A DNA stretch of 9,871 nt, taken from NCBI GenBank assembly GCA_040757355.1, contig JBFLWY010000068.1:1-9871 (forward strand), read 5' to 3'. The stretch comes from DTYU01 sp040757355 (GTDB lineage Bacteria > Bacillota > Desulfotomaculia > Desulfotomaculales > Ammonificaceae). Positions within the stretch are counted from its first letter, which is position 1, and each line of letters opens with the position of its first letter. Shown in pieces: positions 1 to 5,054 of this stretch. The notes beneath the pieces were generated by a model, which saw nothing but the letters and a program-made list of their open reading frames with translations, was not told the DNA's origin and searched no databases. Position numbers and translations under genes: made by a program.

Positions 1-62
1 CACCCTCTTTGTTTTGGTATGATGGGGTTTTGTACACTTCTATTTTACCAAAACGAGGGGTG
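1..62. repeat. Imperfect inverted repeat, possible IS end or leader hairpin
   Basis: Positions 1-19 and 46-62 are imperfect inverted repeats: GTTTTGGTA (11-19) matches TACCAAAAC (46-54) perfectly, and CACCC with TC (1-7) matches GAGGGGTG (55-62) with one gap. The arms are separated by 26 nt. Read on the minus strand, the far arm ends in AAAGAGGGTG, which resembles a ribosome binding site for a gene that would start outside the window. Such a leader hairpin would fit an insertion-sequence transposase gene, whose translation is often masked by a 5' hairpin. No transposase is visible, so the IS reading is inference only. An intrinsic terminator is less likely because a long loop separates the arms. 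Confidence 0.35.
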
Positions 63-109
63 TTTTTGTTGCTAAATCTCAGATATAGCAAGGGTTTGAG
101 GACATTTTT

Positions 110-331
110 TTAGTGAGAAAGTTGAGTATAAAGTTTATCGAAAAGCTCGTCCCTGAAATCGGGAAAGGGCTCTATGGCTTCCTCGATATCTTTTTGGAGC
201 TTCGGGAAAACACCCTTTTCGAAGTATCGGGCCTTGATCCGCATCAGGTTGATATAACCCGAATCCCCTTCCACCTTTGCCCCTATGAAAATATCCTTCA
301 AGGCGTTATAAAATTTTTCTTCTTTGGTCAT
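110..331 (-). pseudogene. Truncated N-terminus of a DNA methyltransferase (R-M type)
   Basis: The chosen start (ATG at 329-331) has a strong AAGGAG site 7 nt upstream; an upstream in-frame ATG has none. The 73-residue product begins MTKEEKFYNALKDIFIGAKV and ends at FDKLYT followed by four unrelated residues and a stop. From memory, this N-terminal block, with its YINLMRIKARYFEKGVFPKL stretch, matches large site-specific adenine methyltransferases of restriction-modification systems (type III Mod or Eco57I-like). In those proteins the sequence continues well beyond LYT into the methylase domain. The fragment stops where the similarity to the family stops, so the gene is probably cut by an insertion or deletion, with the rest lost or outside the window. 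No catalytic NPPY or DPPY motif or SAM-binding motif is present, so it should be inactive. The family assignment is moderately sure; truncation is clear if it is correct. An independent small protein is the alternative. Confidence 0.55.
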
Positions 332-456
332 ACTTGCACTCCTTGCAAGCGTTTTTAACCGCCACGAATACACTCAGTTACCAGTAAATTCTTCAATCCT
401 CGCCATTTTTCCTGCAGACAGCATGATAAGCGTTCCGAGCCGCCATTAACAGCAAG

Positions 457-494
457 CAACGGCAAGGGTTGCGGGAAAGCAGTCCCTGCCGTTG
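457..494. repeat. Hairpin-forming inverted repeat
   Basis: CAACGGCAAGGG (457-468) and CCCTGCCGTTG (484-494) form an 11-bp stem with a single bulged A and a 15-nt loop. It lies between the methyltransferase stump and the ABC permease gene. There is no adjacent T-run on either strand, so it is not a standard intrinsic terminator. It could be a processing or stability hairpin at the end of the ABC transcript, or a repeat remnant. Confidence 0.4.
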
Positions 495-517
495 GTGTCT
501 TAAGATCCCTAAGGTTC

Positions 518-537
518 AAAAGCGCGGGATAACCCGC
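518..537 (-). terminator. Weak candidate terminator of the marR-ABC operon
   Basis: On the minus strand, GCGGG-TTAT-CCCGC (537 to 524) forms a short 5-bp GC stem with a tetraloop, followed by GCTTTT. It lies about 30 nt past the permease stop codon, where an operon terminator is expected. The stem and T-run are short, so termination would be weak. A perfect 8-bp inverted repeat, CTTAAGAT (499-506) and ATCTTAAG (565-572), brackets this hairpin and overlaps the permease stop codon; it could extend the structure. Confidence 0.3.
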
Positions 538-567
538 CCGGTACGTTGCATTTTATTTCGTTCCATC

Positions 568-1353
568 TTAAGCCACGGACCGGTTAAACTGCCTTACCAA
601 CACGGAAGTAGTTATCGCCGCGATGATGACAAGCACCAGCGCACCCGGCCAGATCTCCCGCCACACCCAGCCCTGGGTGGCGACGGTCCTCATCGGGCCC
701 ACCGCGTAGGAAAGCGGGTTGACATTCGCTATCGCCCGGAGCCAATCAGGCATCGCCCTGGTCGGAAACATGGCGTTGCTGGTAAACATCAGCGGCATGG
801 TAAAGAAGTTCATTACGGCCATTAAAGCCTCGTGCGATTTGAGCACCGCCGCCAAAGAGAGGGAAATTCCCCCCATAATGACCCCGAAAAGGCTTGCCAT
901 TATAAGAAGAAATCCAATCCCAAGGATACCGGTCGAGATATGAACCCCCAGCAAAAGCCCGATCAGCACGACCAGCAGCGCTTGAAACACCGTCTGAACT
1001 GTAAGGGCCGCGAGCTTCCCGACCGGTATGGCGGCCCTGTGTATGGGAGCCGCCATCATCTTGTTCAGGAAACCCAGCCTCCTGTCCCAAAGGATCGACA
1101 TGCCGCCGAAGACGCCCCCGAAAAGGGCGGTCATTACCATCACGCCCGGCGTCATGAAGTCGAGGTAGTTGCCGGTACCCAGCATCTTCGCGGCCGCCGG
1201 GTTATTTGTCAGCCCCGACATGGTGTTGCCCATAAGCACCAGCCATACAACCGGCTGCACGACTGCCATCATTATTCTTGATTTCTGACGCGCTAATTTC
1301 TTCATCTCGCGCCAGAACACCCAGTATATATCATGGACGATAACTCCTATCAT
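568..1353 (-). CDS. ABC-2 type transporter permease (DrrB-like)
   Basis: This 261-residue integral membrane protein is the channel-forming partner of the ATPase encoded just upstream. It probably exports a hydrophobic compound such as a drug, antibiotic or lipid. About six membrane segments can be read, near residues 28-46, 66-88, 112-137, 143-170, 174-196 and 234-254. The cytoplasmic loop with RRLGFLNKMMAAPIHRAAIP (91-110) and the later NPLSYAVGP block (212-220) are typical of the DrrB/NodJ branch of the ABC-2 family. The length is normal. Its ATG overlaps the ATPase stop codon in ATGA, and GAGGAGG lies 8 nt upstream, so translation is coupled. The family is clear, but the transported substrate cannot be told from sequence. 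Control is probably by the MarR protein at the head of the operon. Confidence 0.93.
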   Translation of the reverse strand: MIGVIVHDIYWVFWREMKKLARQKSRIMMAVVQPVVWLVLMGNTMSGLTNNPAAAKMLGTGNYLDFMTPGVMVMTALFGGVFGGMSILWDRRLGFLNKMMAAPIHRAAIPVGKLAALTVQTVFQALLVVLIGLLLGVHISTGILGIGFLLIMASLFGVIMGGISLSLAAVLKSHEALMAVMNFFTMPLMFTSNAMFPTRAMPDWLRAIANVNPLSYAVGPMRTVATQGWVWREIWPGALVLVIIAAITTSVLVRQFNRSVA

Positions 1354-2366
1354 CCTCTCACCCTCCTCATTATCATTCTCGCTCTCATGGCTTCTTCTTT
1401 GCCGCCGCCGTTTTCCCTTATTTCTCTTCCGGTATAGTGTAAAAACACATCGTCGAGCGAAGGCTGCTTGAAGGATATAGAACCTATCTTAGCCGTAAAA
1501 CCGCTCAGCGCGTCAAATATTGCCGGTACAGAGGCTTCGCCGTTGGCTACCGAAGCCACATAACCTTTTTCCCCGGCTTTAGTTACGTCTTTTACAAAAC
1601 CAAGCCCCCTGATCTTGTTTAGGGCGGCACTTATATCCTCCGGGCCGCCCTTAGCGAATTCGAATACAACGATTTCACTGCCCAGGGAGCTTTTCAAACC
1701 CGCCGGCGTATCAAGCACTTTTATGCTTCCTTTATCGATTATCGCTATCCGGTCGCAAAGGGCGTCCGCCTCGTCCATGTAGTGTGTCGTAAGAAATATC
1801 GTCATTTTCGCCTCTTGTCTCAGTTGGTTGATATAGTTCCAGATCTCTCTCCTCGTCTGGATGTCCAGTCCCAAGGTCGGCTCGTCAAGGAACAGCAGCC
1901 TCGGCCGGTGGATAAGACCGCAGGCGATGTCCAGCCTCTTCCGCATGCCCCCGGAATATGTTTCCACTAAGTCTTTGGCCCTGTTTTTGAGCTCCACCAT
2001 TTCGAGGACCTCGTCAATCCTTTTCGCTGTTTCGCCGCGCGGGATATGGTAGAACCCCGCCTGGAGCCTGAGGTTTTCGTACCCCGTAAGGGCGTCGTCC
2101 ACCGCAAGGTCTTGCGAAACGTAGCCTATGGCAAGGCGCACATTGTAGGCCTGCCTGGTTATATCCATTCCCGCGACCCTGGCCGTGCCGCCGGTGGGTT
2201 TCAAAAGCGTGGTGAGCATGGCAATGGTAGTGGATTTTCCCGCCCCGTTGGGGCCGAGAAAACCGAATATCTCCCCTTCTGCCACCGAAAAGCTGACGCC
2301 GTCTACCGCCTTTACTCCTCCTGGAAATATCTTCGTAAGGCCTTGAGCTTCAATTATTTTGTTCAC
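1350..2366 (-). CDS. ABC transporter ATP-binding protein (DrrA-like)
   Basis: This 338-residue cytoplasmic ATPase powers the adjacent ABC-2 permease. Numbered from the chosen GTG, the Walker A motif GPNGAGKST is at 38-46, the Q-loop glutamine near 85, the signature YSGGM at 137-141, Walker B LLFLDEP at 157-163 and the switch histidine in LTTH at 195. Everything needed for ATP hydrolysis is present. The C-terminal region ending in SLDDVFLHYTGREIRE (303-318) is the accessory domain usual in DrrA-type drug exporters. The GTG at 2364-2366 is preferred because GGGAGG sits 8 nt upstream. An upstream ATG (2399) would extend the protein by 11 residues and overlap marR by 50 nt. With the GTG start the overlap with marR is 17 nt. 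The last few residues overlap the permease start. Family is certain; substrate is unknown. Confidence 0.93.
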   Translation of the reverse strand: MNKIIEAQGLTKIFPGGVKAVDGVSFSVAEGEIFGFLGPNGAGKSTTIAMLTTLLKPTGGTARVAGMDITRQAYNVRLAIGYVSQDLAVDDALTGYENLRLQAGFYHIPRGETAKRIDEVLEMVELKNRAKDLVETYSGGMRKRLDIACGLIHRPRLLFLDEPTLGLDIQTRREIWNYINQLRQEAKMTIFLTTHYMDEADALCDRIAIIDKGSIKVLDTPAGLKSSLGSEIVVFEFAKGGPEDISAALNKIRGLGFVKDVTKAGEKGYVASVANGEASVPAIFDALSGFTAKIGSISFKQPSLDDVFLHYTGREIRENGGGKEEAMRARMIMRRVRG

Positions 2367-2820
2367 GGATACCGCCTCCCGTACCGACATTGCTTTCAAG
2401 CACCCTCTTCAACGTTTCAAGCCCGTCTATTATCTTGCTCAATTCTTCTTCACCGGCGTTGCTGAGGAGGATTTCCATGTATTCATTCATTCTGTTGTGC
2501 AAATCGCTGTGCAGCGCCTTGAATTTGTCTGAAAGCCTTACGTATACCACCCGCCTGTCTTCTTTGCTTCTTGTTCTTTCAACAAGCCCCTGCGCTTCGA
2601 GCCTGTCAAGTATGCCTGATACGGTGCTGTCCTTGAGCTTGAGCCGGTTGCCGATCTCGCTTACCTTTGCCTTTTCTTTTTTCATCAGCACATGCACGAC
2701 GCCGAGCTGCGGAATCGTCAGGTCGTAATCGCGGAACACCTTTTTCATCCCTTGCTTTAAAAGGTGGTTTACGACTTTTAAAAGGCTTAGAATTACAGCG
2801 CCTTTTTCAAATTTTTCCAC
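2350..2820 (-). CDS. MarR-family transcriptional regulator
   Basis: This 156-residue winged-helix regulator is the first gene of the operon with the ABC exporter, so it probably represses its own operon and is released by a small ligand, perhaps the exported compound. The recognition region VSEIGNRLKLKDSTVSGILD (about residues 53-72) is followed by LEAQGLVER and the wing with the family's conserved DRR (RSKEDRRVVYVRLS, about 84-97). Flanking helices would form the dimer interface. I chose the GTG at 2818-2820 because an AGGGGTGG site lies just upstream and the length then fits the family. An ATG at 2901 would add 27 residues encoded by AT-rich sequence that carries palindromes and a candidate promoter, so it is very probably non-coding. 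Family is sure; the ligand is unknown. Confidence 0.9.
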   Translation of the reverse strand: MEKFEKGAVILSLLKVVNHLLKQGMKKVFRDYDLTIPQLGVVHVLMKKEKAKVSEIGNRLKLKDSTVSGILDRLEAQGLVERTRSKEDRRVVYVRLSDKFKALHSDLHNRMNEYMEILLSNAGEEELSKIIDGLETLKRVLESNVGTGGGIREQNN

Positions 2821-2862
2821 ACCTAGCACCACCCCTATTTTAATGATTGCAATATTTAATAT

Positions 2863-2882
2863 GCTAATATTTAGCCTGCTAA
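2863..2882. promoter_or_regulatory. Candidate MarR operator (overlapping palindromes)
   Basis: Three alternating half-sites are visible: GCTAA (2863-2867), TTAGC (2871-2875) and GCTAA (2878-2882). They form two overlapping palindromes with 3-nt and 2-nt spacers. The site lies about 45-60 bp upstream of the marR start codon, next to the candidate -10 element. A bound dimer there would block transcription, as expected for an autoregulated MarR protein. The palindromes are seen directly; the binding is inferred. Confidence 0.5.
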
Positions 2883-2885
2883 TTA

Positions 2886-2914
2886 TTTGTATCATATTCA
2901 ATGCTGAAAAACAA
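2886..2914 (-). promoter_or_regulatory. Candidate sigma-A promoter for the marR-ABC operon
   Basis: On the minus strand, TTGTTT (2914-2909) and TACAAA (2891-2886) are separated by 17 nt, a moderate match to TTGACA and TATAAT. The predicted start of transcription would fall in the palindromic half-sites at 2863-2882. The match is weak, but the position and spacing are right. Confidence 0.35.
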
Positions 2915-2943
2915 TATGGTGGTTTTGTTTCAGCATCTACAGC

Positions 2944-2995
2944 GTCCCGTGCACGGGCACCTTCTCTCGTATCGCCGCGCTGTGGAGGTGCCCGT
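2944..2995 (+). pseudogene. Possible trace of an MNT-type nucleotidyltransferase
   Basis: The bases 2945-2956 read S-R-A-R. With one base restored after them, the next codons give G-T-F-S, which recreates the GSRARGT-like motif of minimal nucleotidyltransferases, the antitoxin partners of HepT toxins. A HepT remnant lies about 35 bp downstream on the same strand, the usual gene order. Only this motif-sized scrap is readable, so most of the gene has been deleted. The same bases also form the perfect palindrome CCCGTGCACGGG (2946-2957) and the 10-bp inverted repeat 2953-2962/2986-2995, so the resemblance could be chance. Confidence 0.28.
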
Positions 2996-3030
2996 TGCCG
3001 GTAAGCAGCACCCCGCTTCTGACCCCCCCG

Positions 3031-3320
3031 ACCGATGCCTTCAACTCTTTTCTGGAAGCAGCCAAAATCGGCCTGTTTCCCCGATCATTTGCCCAAGAGC
3101 CTGCCCCCTCAACCGGTGAACGGAATATTATCGTACACGATTATGAACCATCAACGACAGGATTGTCTATGAAAGCATTTCGAAGGCCCTGGATTTGTAT
3201 CACCAGTATGTCAAGTATGTTTCACAGTATATCCTGAAAGCCCGGCCGGCCGAAACGAAAAGTAGCGGCGCATTTTGTATGGTTAGCCCTGATCGTCTTG
3301 CAGACGGCCGGTTTTCTTGA
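3031..3320 (+). pseudogene. Frameshifted HepT-like (DUF86) toxin remnant
   Basis: From 3031 one frame reads T-D-A-F-N-S-F-L-E-A-A-K-I-G-L-F-P and continues to STGERNIIVHDYE, ending near 3147. This contains RNIIVHDY, the RX4HXY motif of HepT ribonuclease toxins. The continuation lies in the +1-shifted frame from 3150: TINDRIVYESISKALDLYHQ, then YVKYVSQYILKARPAE, the normal C-terminal helix of this family, running to a TGA at 3318-3320. One base has been lost near 3147-3149, just after the catalytic motif. The first half of the protein, about 60-70 residues, and a start codon are also missing. The recognisable part ends near 3257. It is therefore a dead gene. A MNT-HepT pair normally forms a toxin-antitoxin system in which the partner AMPylates the toxin tyrosine; here both seem ruined. 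Confidence 0.62.
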
Positions 3321-3346
3321 CAAGCGGCGGCTGAATGGGCTATGGT
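3317..3346 (+). promoter_or_regulatory. Candidate sigma-A promoter for fabI
   Basis: A perfect -35 hexamer TTGACA (3317-3322) is followed after 18 nt by TATGGT (3341-3346), a 4-of-6 match to the -10 consensus. Transcription would begin near 3353, giving a leader of about 55 nt before the fabI start. No FapR-like operator was recognised nearby. Confidence 0.45.
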
Positions 3347-3409
3347 GTTAGGAAAGGGCGAGTTGCCGGTATTATCCAGGTTATCCTGGTTTGCGAAAGG
3401 AAGGGTTTA

Positions 3410-4189
3410 ATGGCGGGACTTGTTGCGGGGAAAAAGGCGCTTATCCTTGGGGTGGCGAACAAGCGCTCGATTGCGTGGGGCATCGCGCAGGCACTGCACC
3501 GGGAGGGAGCGGCGCTCTGGTTCAACTACCAGTCCGAGCGGGTGAAGGAATACGTTGTGGAACTCGCCGAAAGCCTCGTGGCGGACGTTCCCCTCACCGA
3601 ATGCGACGTCACAAAGCCGGAGCATGTGGATTCCCTATTTGCGGCCATAGGGGAGCGGTGGGGGAGCCTGGACGTCCTGGTCCACTCGCTGGCTTTCGCC
3701 CCCCGGGAGGCGCTGGGTGCGGAGTTTTATACCACGACGCTGGACCAGTGGAACACAGCGCTCGAGATAAGCGCTTACTCCCTGGTGCTCTGTGCGCGGC
3801 AGGCCAAACCCCTGATGGAGAAGGCCGGCGGCGGGAGCATCATTACGATGACCTATCTCGGCTCCGAGCGGGCGGTGAAGAGCTACAACGTAATGGGAGT
3901 GGCGAAAGCTGCGCTCGAGGCTTCGGTCCGGTATCTGGCTGCGGACCTGGGGCCTTACGGGATCAGGGTGAACGCCATCTCTGCCGGTCCGGTGAAGACG
4001 CTGGCTGCAAAAGGGGTTTCGGGTATTTCGAGCATCTTTAAAGTGGTGGAGGAGAAGGCTCCTCTCAGGCGAAATGTTACCCAGGCCGAAATCGGCGGCG
4101 TGGGGCTCTTCCTGGCCTCCGACTTGTCGAGCGCGGTAACCGGGGAAACAATTTTCGTTGACTGCGGTTACAATATTGTCGGTGTATGA
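3410..4189 (+). CDS. fabI: Enoyl-[acyl-carrier-protein] reductase (NADH), FabI
   Basis: This 259-residue soluble enzyme carries out the last step of each fatty-acid elongation cycle, reducing trans-2-enoyl-ACP with NAD(P)H. The atypical Rossmann cofactor motif GVANKRSIAWGIA is at residues 14-26. The catalytic pair is in YNVMGVAK (Y159, K166), with the second conserved tyrosine Y149 in TYLGSERA. The substrate-binding segment NAISAGPVKTLAAKGVSG is at 188-205. These features separate FabI from ordinary FabG-type reductases, which have Y-x3-K. Length is normal. The ATG at 3410 is chosen because AAAGGAAGGG lies just upstream and the protein then starts like other FabI proteins; an upstream ATG at 3335 would add 25 unlike residues. 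Residue 95 is alanine, as in Bacillus-type FabI, where E. coli has the triclosan-related glycine. It stands alone between remnants and the pur promoter, apparently as a single-gene unit. Confidence 0.96.
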   Translation: MAGLVAGKKALILGVANKRSIAWGIAQALHREGAALWFNYQSERVKEYVVELAESLVADVPLTECDVTKPEHVDSLFAAIGERWGSLDVLVHSLAFAPREALGAEFYTTTLDQWNTALEISAYSLVLCARQAKPLMEKAGGGSIITMTYLGSERAVKSYNVMGVAKAALEASVRYLAADLGPYGIRVNAISAGPVKTLAAKGVSGISSIFKVVEEKAPLRRNVTQAEIGGVGLFLASDLSSAVTGETIFVDCGYNIVGV

Positions 4190-4195
4190 GTTCAA

Positions 4196-4225
4196 TTGAC
4201 AAGCCCCGTTGTTTTTTGGTAAAAT
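4196..4225 (+). promoter_or_regulatory. Strong sigma-A promoter for the pur operon
   Basis: TTGACA (4196-4201) and TAAAAT (4220-4225) are spaced by 18 nt, matching 6 of 6 and 5 of 6 consensus bases. It starts 7 nt after the fabI stop codon and points to purE. Transcription should begin near 4232, giving a leader of about 88 nt. No PurBox-like CCGAAC element of the Bacillus PurR type was found around it. Confidence 0.72.
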
Positions 4226-4252
4226 CGAAGCGTTGAGGATAAAAAGGATTGG

Positions 4253-4298
4253 CCCAGGTGAGGCAGGGGGCATGACTCGCTTGGGTTTTTAAGTTTTT
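4253..4298 (+). terminator. Intrinsic terminator in the pur leader (likely attenuator)
   Basis: CCCAGGTGAG (4253-4262) pairs over all 10 positions with CTCGCTTGGG (4276-4285) if two G-U pairs are allowed, with a 13-nt loop. It is followed directly by TTTTTAAGTTTTT. It lies downstream of the pur promoter and about 20 nt before purE, so it would stop transcription inside the leader unless disrupted. An alternative small stem, GCCC (4252-4255 region) with GGGC (4268-4271), would compete for the 5' arm. It could also serve as the fabI terminator for read-through transcripts. I recognise no known purine, PRPP or guanine riboswitch in the short leader. Confidence 0.65.
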
Positions 4299-4319
4299 GT
4301 AAAGCAAGGCGGTGTTACC

Positions 4320-4832
4320 ATGGTGGGCATCGTTATCGGCAGCGACTCCGATTTACCAGTGATCCGGGGTGCGGTTGACGCACTCGTGCAATTCGACATT
4401 CCCCATGAGTTGGAAATTGCTTCCGCACACCGGGTGCCGGAGCGGGTTCAGGAGTACGCCCGCAGCGCCGTTAAGCGGGGGCTGAAGGTTATCATCGCTG
4501 CCGCGGGGGGCGCAGCGCACCTCCCCGGGGTGATCGCAGCGCTCACCCCCCTGCCGGTCATCGGTGTGCCCGTCGCTTCGGGCACGCTTGGCGGCCTGGA
4601 TGCGCTTCTCTCCATCGCTCAGATGCCCAAGGGGGTCCCAGTGGCGACTGTTGCCGTAAACGGCGCCTTTAACGCCGGGATTTTGGCGGCCCAAATAATC
4701 GGCGCGGGCGACCCCGCAGCAAGAGACAGGGTCTCGGCCTACAAAGCAGCGCTCGGCCGGGAGGTTACCGTTAAAGCGGAGCGCTTGAAAGCCGTCGGTG
4801 TGGACGAATATCTTAAGGCTAAAGGGCACTGA
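4320..4832 (+). CDS. purE: 5-(carboxyamino)imidazole ribonucleotide mutase, PurE class I
   Basis: This 170-residue enzyme moves the carboxylate of N5-CAIR to carbon 4, giving CAIR in step 6 of de novo purine synthesis. GSDSDLPVI (residues 7-15) supplies the phosphate-binding Ser and Asp, and SAHRVPERV (35-43) contains the catalytic histidine H37. AAGGAAHLPG (61-70) and the later ASGTLGGLDALLS complete the active site. The AGGAAHLPG form marks class I; class II enzymes, which use CO2 directly on AIR, have AGRSN-type sequence. Length is normal and the start follows AAGGCGGTG by 5 nt. Class I PurE normally relies on PurK for its substrate, but no purK follows it here. It is the first gene of the pur operon, under the promoter and attenuator at 4196-4298, and is separated from purB by a repeat element. 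Confidence 0.96.
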   Translation: MVGIVIGSDSDLPVIRGAVDALVQFDIPHELEIASAHRVPERVQEYARSAVKRGLKVIIAAAGGAAHLPGVIAALTPLPVIGVPVASGTLGGLDALLSIAQMPKGVPVATVAVNGAFNAGILAAQIIGAGDPAARDRVSAYKAALGREVTVKAERLKAVGVDEYLKAKGH

Positions 4833-4838
4833 TTTAGG

Positions 4839-5028
4839 GTCAGAATTCAGAATTCAGAATTAGAAATCCAGCAGTCAGTAGTCAGAATAAGAGACGAACA
4901 GAAAAAAGGTCAGTGGTTATAGCTTCCGTGGTTATGGTTTCCGAAATCATAAGGTTTTTGGATTTTCAGCCGGTCTAAATTCAATATTCTATATTCTATA
5001 TTCTATATTCTATATTTTGAATTCTGAC
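4839..5028. repeat. Inverted-repeat-bounded, heptamer-rich element between purE and purB
   Basis: This AT-rich, non-coding stretch of about 190 bp is bounded by inverted repeats: GTCAGAATTCAGAAT (4839-4853) against ATTTTGAATTCTGAC (5014-5028), 14 of 15 positions matching. The left end has three tandem copies of CAGAATT (4841-4861). The right end has four perfect copies of ATATTCT (4984-5011) and a fifth with one change. Inside, TGGTTATAGCTTCCG (4914-4928) is followed directly by TGGTTATGGTTTCCG (4929-4943). No open frame of note and no terminator was seen. It behaves like a small non-autonomous element or a slippage-grown spacer, and would be transcribed within the pur mRNA, where its ends could pair. 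Confidence 0.6.
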
Positions 5029-5054
5029 TCCTAAGCTAGACAGGGTGAGAGTCA

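Noticed and set aside
374..406. Ten-codon minus-strand frame (MARIEEFTGN) with a GCAGGAAAA sequence upstream.
   Set aside because: Too short to assign. It may be a trace of a gene upstream of the methyltransferase, but nothing supports it as a real peptide.
2821..2901. 27-residue N-terminal extension of the MarR protein from the ATG at 2901.
   Set aside because: It is encoded by AT-rich DNA with operator-like palindromes and a promoter candidate, has no good RBS, and exceeds the usual family length.
2954..2994. Inverted repeat CGGGCACCT/AGGTGCCCG considered as a terminator between marR and fabI.
   Set aside because: No T-run follows on either strand, and no intact gene ends nearby. It is noted only within the MNT remnant entry.
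4232..4319. Purine, PRPP or ppGpp riboswitch in the purE leader.
   Set aside because: The leader is too short, and the conserved cores I know for these classes are not visible; only the terminator-like stem is supported.
4983..5018. Heptamer tandem repeats considered as a CRISPR array or iteron origin.
   Set aside because: Units are only 7 bp with no spacers, no cas or rep genes are near, and the pattern fits a microsatellite.
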